Shown here: positions 35,186 through 43,185 of the stretch, in pieces
Layout: each line of letters opens with the position of its first letter
How positions within the stretch are numbered: position 1 is the stretch's first letter
NCBI GenBank assembly: GCA_002243285.1
Contig: CP022585.1
Location: forward strand, 3,894,641-3,958,640
Direction: 5' to 3'
Length of the DNA: 64,000 nt
From: Candidatus Fluviicola riflensis
GTDB taxonomy: Bacteria > Bacteroidota > Bacteroidia > Flavobacteriales_D > Crocinitomicaceae
The notes under the pieces: model-generated
What the model was told of the DNA's origin: nothing
Seen by the model: only the letters and a program-made list of their open reading frames with translations
The model's database searches: none
Translations under genes and position numbers: made by a program

Positions 35186-36755
35186 CACGATCGGGGATAG
35201 CATCAAAATTGATACTATCCCCGTTTTTCTTTCCCTTTATAACGCCCTCCAATTGCGGGATTGGTTTAAAATATGAATTCACTCTAGGGGTTAGAATTCT
35301 ATCCTTCTTTCGGTCATAGATGATTCCTTCAGGGAACACTATATTTTGAAAAATCATTCTATCTCCAATTGAAGCATTTTCCCACCATAATAAGGGTTTC
35401 TGACAGTATTTAACTACCAATTTTAAGCACTTTTCGAGGTTAGAACTCCCGCGCTTGATTTGTGATAGTAAATTTTCCACTTTGTTCATTTCTTCGCTGA
35501 ATTTTGCTTTGAATTTGTCAAACATTGGTCTGTCAATTACACCAGTTACCAACTTCTCTTCTGCGGATTCAATCTTGTTTTTCAGTTCGGTAATCTTCGA
35601 ATTGTACAACTTTTGATTTTCATTTATTTCTTCAAAAAATACACAGTACATTGATGCAATACCAAGTTGGATTAATTCTGTTTGTTGGGGATTAACTTCG
35701 AACTCTGAAATCAGCGTTTTAAACTGGTTGTGAAGCTGTTTTGCACTCTTGTTGGTGTTACACCCTTTTGTTCTGCATTTGTAATACCATAGATTCTTTT
35801 TACGGACGATATAACCCGTCATCGGTGCATTGCATTCAGAACAATGAGAAAAGCGTTTTAGGGGCAAATTTTCGTCCTCTGCTTTGTGTGAAACGGGATG
35901 TGTTCGATTGTCAGCAACGATATTGTTAACCTTTAGGAAGATTTCCCGTGAAATCATTGGTTCGTGTTTTCCTTCAATCGCTTTGTTTGGAACTAGCTTT
36001 GAAACCATGATTCCGCAATAGTATGGGTTCGCGAGAATTTCGCACAATCGTCGGTCGTCCAGTTTCAAACCAAGAGCGTTCAACCGTTGAATAATTTCGC
36101 AGTTGCGCATTTGTTTATCTGCTTTCCAAATGAACGCTTTACGCAATAACTTCCCTTCGTCGTTAAGTACAATTTTTTGGTCAACCGCTTTTGAACCTTT
36201 GTTCAAGTTCACGTACCCTTTTGGAATGGAATAAGGGGTGTAACCCTTTTCAACCAGTTCACGCATTCCGCTAACTGTTTTATCCTTTCTCATTTGGTTA
36301 TCCAAATGACCGAATAAAAGCATAATGTTGCGTTGAAACTCTCCTGTGATTGTACTAGGGTCAATTCCCTGTGATACGGAAAGCGTGGTTACTTTGTATT
36401 GCTTTTGTAAATCTTGTGCAATCTTCATTCCGTCCGCTCCTGTGCGTGAAAAACGTTCGTAGCTGTAAACGAGTATGTAATTCACCCGTTTGTTTCTTTT
36501 CACAAATGTGAGCATTCGGTTAAACTCTTTTCGGTCGTCGGTTTTTGCGGATTCATGCGTTCCACCAAAATATTCAACTACGCTAAATCCATTCGCACTT
36601 GCGTATTCTTCGCATCGTTTGCGCTGAGATTCCAAACTGGTATTATCTTCTTGCGAGGAATGCGAAACACGGGTGTAAATTACCGCAGTTTTTGCAAGCT
36701 GAGCGTTATCCGTTGCTTTTGGTGCGAAATGATTAAACACACTTAAATTATCCAT
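35166..36755 (-). CDS. Large serine recombinase of the island
   Basis: The protein has 529 residues. The resolvase domain carries the nucleophile Ser31 in VIYTRVSHSSQ, then ESQRKRCEEYA and YSYERFSRTG with the active-site Arg residues. A recombinase DNA-binding domain (about 185-300), a zinc ribbon (CSECNAPMTGYIV then YYKCRTKGCN, about 310-335) and a coiled coil (about 375-440) follow. These large serine integrases catalyse site-specific insertion and excision without host factors. The stop codon and the last codons (VTPEGF) lie inside tRNA-Arg, which marks the left attachment junction. The 5' end overlaps the small upstream ORF by 8 bases. Confidence 0.93.
   Translation of the reverse strand: MDNLSVFNHFAPKATDNAQLAKTAVIYTRVSHSSQEDNTSLESQRKRCEEYASANGFSVVEYFGGTHESAKTDDRKEFNRMLTFVKRNKRVNYILVYSYERFSRTGADGMKIAQDLQKQYKVTTLSVSQGIDPSTITGEFQRNIMLLFGHLDNQMRKDKTVSGMRELVEKGYTPYSIPKGYVNLNKGSKAVDQKIVLNDEGKLLRKAFIWKADKQMRNCEIIQRLNALGLKLDDRRLCEILANPYYCGIMVSKLVPNKAIEGKHEPMISREIFLKVNNIVADNRTHPVSHKAEDENLPLKRFSHCSECNAPMTGYIVRKKNLWYYKCRTKGCNTNKSAKQLHNQFKTLISEFEVNPQQTELIQLGIASMYCVFFEEINENQKLYNSKITELKNKIESAEEKLVTGVIDRPMFDKFKAKFSEEMNKVENLLSQIKRGSSNLEKCLKLVVKYCQKPLLWWENASIGDRMIFQNIVFPEGIIYDRKKDRILTPRVNSYFKPIPQLEGVIKGKKNGDSINFDAIPDRVTPEGF
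35192..35228 (+). terminator. tRNA-Arg terminator, also coding for the recombinase tail
   Basis: CGGGGATAG / CTATCCCCG enclose a second dyad and are followed by TTTTT, starting 7 bases after the tRNA. On the minus strand the same bases encode GDSINFDAIP near the recombinase C-terminus, so the hairpin lies inside the integrated element. Confidence 0.85.
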
Positions 36756-36948
36756 GATTCAATTTATTAGAATTTGTAATTGTTTCCAGTAGAGCCAAGC
36801 TAATTGCTTCAACATTTGCAATCAACTTTTCATACTGTGCTTTAGTTATGTTTTTATATGCGGGAAGTTTCGAAACGTATTGAAACGAAAGTTTTTCCCG
36901 TAGCTTCTCTTTCGCAAGTTCAATGCGATGTTTAGAAAATGATTCCAT
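36748..36948 (-). CDS. Small helical protein upstream of the recombinase
   Basis: With the Met at 36948 (MESFSKHRIELAKEKLREKLSF) the product is about 66 residues, basic and helical. A longer frame from 37035 has a hydrophobic, unlikely N-terminus. It overlaps the recombinase start by 8 bases, so the two are translationally coupled. Small ORFs of this kind accompany large serine recombinases in Bacteroidota elements; a role as accessory or directionality factor is possible but only inferred from position. Confidence 0.6.
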   Translation of the reverse strand: MESFSKHRIELAKEKLREKLSFQYVSKLPAYKNITKAQYEKLIANVEAISLALLETITNSNKLNHG

Positions 36949-37132
36949 GGGAATAACTTTTAGCGTTAATCCCCTTTTTAGAAATTGTACGAACCCAAAA
37001 TGGATTTGCACTACATACGTTGTATTTACGAGCATTTGAGCGTTTTAAATACAGTTTTACTGCTGTTTTCATTACAATTAAAGTGAAGTTTTCGAACTCC
37101 GACCCATCCTAAGAGTGTGAAAAAATCATAAA

Positions 37133-37169
37133 AACGCTGAAATCCTTTATTAATAAGTGTTTCAGCGTT
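37133..37169 (-). terminator. Hairpin with U-run on minus strand
   Basis: AACGCTGAAA and TTTCAGCGTT pair perfectly over 10 bases with a 17-base loop. The minus-strand product continues into TTTTTATGATTTTTT, so it should stop transcription coming leftward from the repeat zone before the recombinase operon. Confidence 0.6.
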
Positions 37170-37540
37170 CTTGATTTAGGGTGGTGGTGTTACTTTTTCT
37201 TTTGATTTAATCCTGATACTACATTGATCTTTGTGAATGGACTGATCTTTCCACTATTAACGCAAATGTTTCGTTTTTGTTCAGTTGATAACTGCCCAGA
37301 ACAATGATGAAACGTGGGGCAGAAAAGTGTGAATTGCAGATTTGTTGGGGGATTTGGGATATGAAAAAGTGGGCAGTTAAATTTTTAAGGTGGATTTCTA
37401 ACATTTTGATGATTAACCATCTCGAAGGAAAAAAAGAATCGGACTAAACTAGTAATTAGAATCTTAACTGATTTAGGAGGTTCGGTTCGGTTGATTAGTG
37501 AATGACGTCTGGACTTGATTCACATATTTAGAGCAAATTG

Positions 37541-37772
37541 TTTTCGACTTGCTTAATTCTACTTTCCGACCCGCTTAGTTTTAATTTTCGATAGACGAAT
37601 AAAACTGTATTTTACAACCGAGTTAAATTCGAGTTGAATCCGACTAGGATTAATTTCGACGAATCTTACTTTTCGACTTGCCTAATTCTACTTTCCGACC
37701 CGCTTAGTTTTACTTTTCGATAGACGAATAAAACTGCATTTTACAACCGAGTTAAATTCGAGTTGAATCCGA
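37541..37772. repeat. Two 103-bp direct repeats, 129-bp period
   Basis: Positions 37541-37643 and 37670-37772 are nearly identical (I count about four differences), beginning TTTTCGACTTG and ending GAGTTGAATCCGA. A weaker third copy follows from about 37811. Each unit contains ACTTTCCGACCCGCTTAG and CGATAGACGAATAAAACTG. CGACTTG recurs once in inverse orientation near 37893. Confidence 0.9.
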
Positions 37773-37943
37773 GTCGGTTTGACTCTAAACCATTTCGATC
37801 AATCCTTCATTTCGACTTGATTAATCGATTGATTCAATTAGGCTAAGTTTACTTTTCTATAGATCAAACGATTACATACAGAAAAATAGGTAAAAGTCAA
37901 GTCGAATAATCAGCTTTCTTCCAATTATCTTGTAAAAAACAGT

Positions 37944-38252
37944 ATGAGTACAGAAATCACAACAAATGAACTGTTAGAAGCAGTTTTGGCAAACTTGCCT
38001 GTTCAGACTATCCACCCGATTCATAAGGCCATGCTTGAAGAATCTTGTGAGCATGTTTTGAAAAAGAAACACGAATTTGGATCAATGGAGGAAATGGAAA
38101 AAGCGGTTCACCTGTCTTTTTTGGTACTTAATCCAATGTTTCAATCTACAATGAAAGCAATGTTGGAACAAGCTGATATGGTAACAATCGATTACCGAGG
38201 TATAAAGGAGGTTTTGACCAGTGAATCTCCGATATTGAAATCGGTGAATTAA
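37944..38252 (+). CDS. Small acidic protein, unknown
   Basis: This 102-residue protein starts MSTEITTNELLEAVLANLPVQ and is predicted to be helical with no signal peptide or Cys. HPIHKAMLEESCEHVLKKKHEFG is a His/Lys-rich central segment (shortened: HPIHKAMLEESCEHVL). I recognise no family. The stop codon lies at the start of a perfect 21-bp hairpin that terminates it. The upstream ~80 bases are A/T-rich and could hold its promoter (TATCTTGT near 37927). Confidence 0.6.
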   Translation: MSTEITTNELLEAVLANLPVQTIHPIHKAMLEESCEHVLKKKHEFGSMEEMEKAVHLSFLVLNPMFQSTMKAMLEQADMVTIDYRGIKEVLTSESPILKSVN

Positions 38253-38590
38253 TAAAATGCTAACTGCCCACTAAATGGTGGGCAGTTAGCATTTTATTCG
38301 GTCAGAAATTAACTTCATGGATAATAAAAAATTAGTTGCCCACCTTTTGGTGGGCAGTTATGATTTTATTCAGTCAAAATTTGGCTTCAAAGCACAATAA
38401 AAATTTAGTTGCCCACCATTTAGTGGGCAGTTATGATTTTATTCAAATGAGACTTTTACGAAATACAATAAAAAGTTAGTTGCACCACTTGGGGTGGGGC
38501 AAATAGATTTTTATTATTCAAAATCTGGATTTTGGCAGATAAAAAAAGTTAGATGCCCCGGCACAAGTGGTGCAAGTAGAAAAAAATTAT
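38251..38590. repeat. Tandem array of five hairpins with ~72-bp period
   Basis: Hairpins begin at about 38251, 38323, 38396, 38467 and 38538, a spacing of 71-73 bases. The first is a perfect 21-bp stem (arm ending AACTGCCCAC, loop TAAATG). The next two share the GCCCAC...GTGGGC core and the last two are degenerate (GCACCAC, GCCCCGGCAC). The spacers are also partly alike (TCAGTCAAAATTTGGCTTCA-like). Related hairpins occur at 52751, 52865, 59048 and 59117. Confidence 0.85.
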
Positions 38591-38598
38591 GCAAACAC

Positions 38599-38925
38599 TC
38601 AAGATTTACTCAACAGTTTCAAGTATTTCTTGCGCTCCAAAGCTAACCAGTTATAAATCTCAGTTGCTAATCGTTCGAAAGATTCCTTGTCATTGAATGC
38701 AATTTCGGTAACATGGTAGGAACGGTCAGAATACTCGTCGGTTAAATGGTCCAAACGCCTGTCGTTGATGTTGAGTTCCATTAAAGAAAAAACGGAACGG
38801 GAAATATCGAGTATTCCATTATCGTGAGCGAACCCCAATAGGTTCAAACCTAAAACGGTATGTTGGTGTCTTAAATCGTCTTTTATCAACTGAATGATTA
38901 CCTTTTTTGAAGTTTTTTTCTGCAT
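38599..38925 (-). CDS. Hypothetical protein, unknown
   Basis: The ORF encodes 108 residues: basic N-terminus MQKKTSKKVIIQLIKDDLRHQH, a middle HDNGILDISRSVFSLMEL, and helical C-terminus FERLATEIYNWLALERKKYLKLL. There is no signal peptide. It is divergent from the XRE gene across a 159-bp A/T-rich gap. I see no family match; its charge pattern and codon use look like a real gene. Confidence 0.6.
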   Translation of the reverse strand: MQKKTSKKVIIQLIKDDLRHQHTVLGLNLLGFAHDNGILDISRSVFSLMELNINDRRLDHLTDEYSDRSYHVTEIAFNDKESFERLATEIYNWLALERKKYLKLLSKS

Positions 38926-39084
38926 GGCTCAATAATTTTGTCTAAAAATATTCATTTTATGCTTTTAAAGCAAATTAATATGATTATTTGTATTCAAATG
39001 AACTGTTTTAGGCTAAAAATCAAGATTTTCCATTTTTTAAATTATGCTTATTTTGCTTCAAATTCTATCTCTAGAGCTAAATAA

Positions 39085-39291
39085 ATGAACAAGAAGGCGC
39101 AGAATCGTATCAAGGCAGTTTTAGCTGAGCAAGGCAAAACAAATAATTGGTTAGCAGAAGCTTTGGGCAAAAATCGGACAACAGTTTCAAAGTGGTGTAC
39201 AAACCAAATGCAACCCACAATTGAAACATTGTTTGAAGTTGCAGAAGCGTTAGACGTGGATGTGCGTGAATTGTTGATTTCTACGAAATAG
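39085..39291 (+). CDS. XRE-family HTH regulator
   Basis: This 68-residue protein is a complete Cro/C1-type helix-turn-helix domain: NRIKAVLAEQGKTNNWLAEALGKNRTTVSKWCTNQMQPTIETLFEVAEALDV (key segment NNWLAEALGKNRTTVSKW, about 20-37). Small XRE proteins directly in front of a DNA methyltransferase usually act as controller proteins in restriction-modification or other defence loci. It ends 6 bases before the first ATG of the methyltransferase frame, consistent with one operon. Confidence 0.9.
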   Translation: MNKKAQNRIKAVLAEQGKTNNWLAEALGKNRTTVSKWCTNQMQPTIETLFEVAEALDVDVRELLISTK

Positions 39292-39297
39292 TTTCTA

Positions 39298-40452
39298 ATG
39301 ATTAATGCCTTATGTTCCAACACAATATCAAAAAATGCAATGACCCTAAAATTGACAAAAAATAAAAAAAATATTACTCACAAAGATTTTGAAGTTGTTG
39401 ATTTATTCTGTGGAATCGGTGGCTTGTCCCATGGTTTTGTGAAAGAAGATTTTAAAGTGAAAGCTGGGGTTGATTTTGATAGTTCATGCAAATTTGCATT
39501 TGAAGAAAATAATTCCTCAAAGTTCCTACACAGAGATGTAAAAGAGTTTAGTGGTTCAGAACTTGAATCCTTATACGGAAAAAGCAAAAGAAAAATATTG
39601 GTTGGTTGCGCACCTTGTCAGCCGTTTTCTATTTACAATCATAAAAGTTCAAACAGCGAAAACCGACCTGAAGATAAATGGAAACTTCTGTATTCATTTT
39701 CAGATTTAATTGATGAAACCGAACCTGACGTTATTTCTATGGAAAATGTACCACTATTGGCGACATTTGATAACGGAAAGGTATTTAAGGATTTCATACA
39801 TAGGCTAGAACAAAAAGAATATTTAGTCAGCTGGAGTATAGTTAATGCTCAAGATTATGGGGTTCCTCAAAGAAGAAAACGATTAATTTTATTTGGTTCT
39901 AAATTAGGTGCAAAAATTAATTTGATAGCTCCCACTATTGAGAATGGTCAATATAAAACGGTTGCTGATGCAATAAGTCATCTACCATTCATCAATGACG
40001 GTGAATCGCATCCGAACGATAGGTTGCATTTTGCAAAAAAACTAAATGATCTAAACAAAAAAAGAATTCAATCCACTCCTGAAGGTGGTTCATGGAAAGA
40101 CTGGGATGAAAGTCTTTGGTTAGAGTGTCACAAGAAAGATTCCGGTAAGGATTTTGGAAGTGTTTATGGGAGAATGAAGTGGAATGATGTAGCTCCTACT
40201 ATGACGACGTATTGTACAGGAATCAGTAACGGTCGCTTTGGACATCCTGAACAAGATAGGGCAATTAGTCTTAGGGAAGCGGCATTAATTCAAAGTTTTC
40301 CTGAAGATTATAAATTTTTAGAACCTAACGTTGAATATTCAGCTCCCACGCTTGCAAGGCAGATAGGGAACGCAGTTCCCGTCGGATTAGGCGTGGCTGT
40401 CGCAAGAAGCATAAAAAATCACATACAAGACATTGGGAAAATCAAAAAATAA
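39298..40452 (+). CDS. C5-cytosine DNA methyltransferase
   Basis: The protein has 384 residues counted from 39298 (an ATG at 39340 is an alternative start). All core motifs are present: I (VVDLFCGIGGLSHGF), IV with catalytic Cys107 (GCAPCQPFS), VI (MENVP, about 150), VIII (GVPQRRKRLILFGS), a target-recognition region (about 250-305) and IX/X (QIGNAVPVGLG). It methylates cytosine C5 in a sequence that cannot be predicted. No restriction endonuclease gene is adjacent; a GHKL ATPase follows instead, its start overlapping this gene by 20 bases. Confidence 0.93.
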   Translation: MINALCSNTISKNAMTLKLTKNKKNITHKDFEVVDLFCGIGGLSHGFVKEDFKVKAGVDFDSSCKFAFEENNSSKFLHRDVKEFSGSELESLYGKSKRKILVGCAPCQPFSIYNHKSSNSENRPEDKWKLLYSFSDLIDETEPDVISMENVPLLATFDNGKVFKDFIHRLEQKEYLVSWSIVNAQDYGVPQRRKRLILFGSKLGAKINLIAPTIENGQYKTVADAISHLPFINDGESHPNDRLHFAKKLNDLNKKRIQSTPEGGSWKDWDESLWLECHKKDSGKDFGSVYGRMKWNDVAPTMTTYCTGISNGRFGHPEQDRAISLREAALIQSFPEDYKFLEPNVEYSAPTLARQIGNAVPVGLGVAVARSIKNHIQDIGKIKK

Positions 40453-42568
40453 TGCTAGCAAGGATCAAACGCTACGCTGGCGTTTTGATGTTAATACTTT
40501 TCGATTGCTCGGTCGGGAACTTATTACCGATCGTATTACTGCTGTATATGAACTAGTGAAGAATTGTTATGACGCTAACGCAACTAAAGTTGATATAATT
40601 TTTGAAAATGTCAAAGAAGGAGCGGGAAAAGATTCACGTATAATTATTTCCGATAACGGTATAGGAATGTCATTTAGTGATATTCGAGATAAATGGATGG
40701 TTGTTGGAACTGCAAGTAAGAGGAGAGAGTTATATACCCCTAAACCATTTAATCGTAGATATGTTGGTGAAAAGGGAATTGGGCGTTTTGCTGTTGATAA
40801 ATTAGGTCAAAAGGTCGAAATAGCTACAAAACAGAAAAATACAACACAGTCGCTAATCGTAGACATTAATTGGGATACATATGACCAATTTTCAAAGAGT
40901 ACTCAATTAACCTTATTTACGGATATTGAGAACTCTTATCATTACATTGATTCTGATAAAGAAAAGCAAGGTACAACACTAACTATATCTGCTTTAGAAG
41001 AGACATGGACTGATTTAGATATAAAAAGGCTTGAAAGAGAATTAGAAAAGATAGTCTCACCATTTTTTCCTTTAGATCCGCCTTTCGAAATCACTATCCA
41101 GTGTGATGAATATCCCGAATTTGCAAATAAACCTATTAAGGCAGAAAGAATAAAGTATTCGAGCCATGAATTTGTTTTAGACTTTGATGAAAAAGAGGGT
41201 AAACAGGAAACCCTAACGTTTAATAAAGCGACAGGAAAGATTGAAGTTCAGAAAATTGATTTTAAATCTTTTGGACCGATTAAATTCCATATCTACTATT
41301 TTAATGAACAAGCGAAAAAACGTTATAATCAGGCGTATAAGAACGATGATTATCGAGTTGACGGAGTTAAAATATATCGGGATGGATTAATTACTACACC
41401 ATTCGCTGAGTTTGAAGGGCAAAGAGACAAAAAAAGAGACATTTTAGGTATAGAAAAACGTAGGTGGTCGAGTGCGTTTGATAAAATAGGTGTTCGTGAA
41501 GTAATTGGTATTCTTGAAATCACCAAACAAAATAACCCTAAAATTATTGATGCCACCAATCGCCAAGATTTTGTGGATAATAAGCAATACAGAGATTTAA
41601 AGGATTTCATTTTTGATCAATTAAATTCAATTGGAGACTTAAAAAAATCAGGAAGAGATTTGGTAAAAGACGAATCCGATATAGCATTAAAGAATGCCAA
41701 TGACGGAATTAAAGAGTTTACTACAGTTATTGCTGATCTTGAAAAAAAGAATCCTACATTAAAACCCACTCTTGAACTATTAAAAAAACAAGCCAAGGAG
41801 ATTGATAAATCTCTAAAAAAAGGTATACAGCAACAACAAAAAGAACGACAAGAACATATTCGAAAAGAAAACATCTATCTTAGTTTAATGTCATTACAAG
41901 ATTATGCGGTTCATATATCGCATGCTGTAAGAACATCATTAGGTAAGGTTAAAAGGATGGCAGAATTCTTTAAAGATAAGTTTCCGGAAGCACGTTATAA
42001 CGATCTTTTCAAGGAGTATGCAATCTCTATTTTCGATGAGATGAATAACCTTAACAGAGTTATTGACTTTATGCTAAGCTATGCGGGCTCTAATATTGAT
42101 ATGCAAGATTTTAATGTGAAAGATCTTTTGCACAATTTATTGGAAAAAGCCTATAAACCAATGTTTACTTCAGAAGGTATCAATCTGACGATTGAAGTAA
42201 AAGATAGTTTCATAGTACATACTAATAAAAAATTCTTCGAGGATATTTTGGAGAACCTAATTTCCAATTCAGTTAAGGCATTAAGACACGAGAAAAATAA
42301 AATCATAAAGTGTGTTGGATATATTGACGGCGACAATTTTGTTCTTTACTTTTCTGACAATGGAGAAGGAATTTTACCTGGGGACGAAGAAAAAATTTTC
42401 CAAATATTTTATACTACAACTGCAGACCTCGGTGGAGGCGGTGTTGGATTGTACATCGTTAAAACAAGAGTTGAATCATTGCAAGGAACTATTTCAGTTG
42501 TTAAAAGCGAATTTTCTCCAAAAGGTGCTACTTTTAAAATGCTATTCCCACTTAAAAAGAATGATTAA
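40433..42568 (+). CDS. Dual-GHKL ATPase: MORC/Hsp90-like N-terminus plus histidine-kinase C-terminus
   Basis: The 711-residue protein starts at a TTG (40433); the nearby ATG at 40452 is out of frame. Residues 20-135 form a GHKL ATPase of the Hsp90/MutL/MORC type (ELVKNCYDAN, SDNGIGM at 73-79, GEKGIGRFA at 112). An S5-like middle part (to about 400) and a coiled coil (about 405-485) follow. A histidine-kinase module comes next: H-box ISHAVRTSLGKV with His497, N-box ENLISNSVKAL (607), G1 DNGEG (642), G2 GGGGVGLYIVK (about 665). It is cytosolic, with no sensor or membrane segment. It is probably the sensor/switch of the operon, passing phosphate to the next protein. Confidence 0.88.
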   Translation: MGKSKNNASKDQTLRWRFDVNTFRLLGRELITDRITAVYELVKNCYDANATKVDIIFENVKEGAGKDSRIIISDNGIGMSFSDIRDKWMVVGTASKRRELYTPKPFNRRYVGEKGIGRFAVDKLGQKVEIATKQKNTTQSLIVDINWDTYDQFSKSTQLTLFTDIENSYHYIDSDKEKQGTTLTISALEETWTDLDIKRLERELEKIVSPFFPLDPPFEITIQCDEYPEFANKPIKAERIKYSSHEFVLDFDEKEGKQETLTFNKATGKIEVQKIDFKSFGPIKFHIYYFNEQAKKRYNQAYKNDDYRVDGVKIYRDGLITTPFAEFEGQRDKKRDILGIEKRRWSSAFDKIGVREVIGILEITKQNNPKIIDATNRQDFVDNKQYRDLKDFIFDQLNSIGDLKKSGRDLVKDESDIALKNANDGIKEFTTVIADLEKKNPTLKPTLELLKKQAKEIDKSLKKGIQQQQKERQEHIRKENIYLSLMSLQDYAVHISHAVRTSLGKVKRMAEFFKDKFPEARYNDLFKEYAISIFDEMNNLNRVIDFMLSYAGSNIDMQDFNVKDLLHNLLEKAYKPMFTSEGINLTIEVKDSFIVHTNKKFFEDILENLISNSVKALRHEKNKIIKCVGYIDGDNFVLYFSDNGEGILPGDEEKIFQIFYTTTADLGGGGVGLYIVKTRVESLQGTISVVKSEFSPKGATFKMLFPLKKND

Positions 42569-43185
42569 TGGAAGCTGTTAAAATTCTGATCATAAATGAT
42601 GATATGCATATTAATGATCCTTTGATTATTTCTTTGAAAGAGGAATATGGCGAAGAAAATGTGCTGTTAGAAAAAAAATCAAGTGAGGCTTTAAAATATA
42701 TTTTAAACAACCTGACAAGCAAAATGATTGTTTTGTTGGACTTTGATCTAGGGGTCGGTGAGCCACACGCACCTGAAGTTATTGAAAAGATTAGAGAAAA
42801 TACATCCTTGATTTACGTTATAGTAATCACAGCTAAGCTTTTCGAAAATATTCCTAATGAATCTTTGATTAAATTCATCAATAATGATGCCTTAGCAATG
42901 ATAGCAGCAACTATGGATACAAAGCATATTTTAGAATATGTTCGTAAAGCTGCACATCAACTAGATGTAAGAATAGATTGCGTTTTGGAGCAATGGATTG
43001 CAAAAAGATCGCAGGATGAGTTAGAGAAACCATATCTCACAACCAAATCTGGGATTACTTATACCCTTGAAGATTTAATGGTTGAAATTCGTAAGGAAAC
43101 CCCAATAGGGCAACAACTCGAAAAGAGTATTCTTCAGCTTGCAATTGAATTATTGACTAACGGAAGTAAGCAATTAAATGATTAA
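42568..43185 (+). CDS. Receiver-domain protein with helical output
   Basis: This 205-residue protein begins as a response-regulator receiver: acidic pair Asp11-Asp12 (ILIINDDMH), candidate phospho-acceptor Asp58 (IVLLDFDLG) and Thr88 (VIVITAK). The conserved Lys expected about 20 residues later is not seen (FINNDALAMIAA instead). Residues about 125-205 form a helical domain with no DNA-binding motif I can identify (LEQWIAKRSQDELEKPYL, QQLEKSILQLAIELL). Its ATG overlaps the kinase stop (TAATG), and its own stop overlaps the next gene by 8 bases. It likely receives phosphate from His497 of the kinase and controls the protease-like partner. Confidence 0.82.
   Translation: MEAVKILIINDDMHINDPLIISLKEEYGEENVLLEKKSSEALKYILNNLTSKMIVLLDFDLGVGEPHAPEVIEKIRENTSLIYVIVITAKLFENIPNESLIKFINNDALAMIAATMDTKHILEYVRKAAHQLDVRIDCVLEQWIAKRSQDELEKPYLTTKSGITYTLEDLMVEIRKETPIGQQLEKSILQLAIELLTNGSKQLND

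Larger units (their letters stand above)
36949..37943. other. ~1-kb non-coding zone with direct repeats
   Basis: No convincing ORF lies in this stretch. It contains a hairpin at 37133, two 103-bp direct repeats (37541 and 37670), a degenerate third copy (about 37811-37870), and an inverted CGACTTG near 37893. Such repeat-rich zones beside a recombinase could be an origin of replication or transfer, recombinase accessory sites or a regulatory RNA region. Sequence alone does not decide. Confidence 0.6.

Noticed and set aside
35190..35240. Similarity of the recombinase tail GDSINFDAIPDRV to GETSNFLMEDLERV in the att-like repeats
   Set aside because: Relative to the GTGACC core these peptides lie on opposite sides, so they cannot be homologous segments; the likeness is probably coincidental.
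37219..37404. 61-codon minus-strand ORF MLEIHLKNLTAHFFIS...
   Set aside because: It lies in the A/T-rich repeat zone, has no recognisable composition or start context, and only a weak link to the hairpin at 37133.
38251..38590. Possible CRISPR array (regular repeats with spacers)
   Set aside because: The period is ~72 bp, the repeats are long palindromic hairpins that diverge strongly, the spacers resemble each other, and there are no cas genes nearby.
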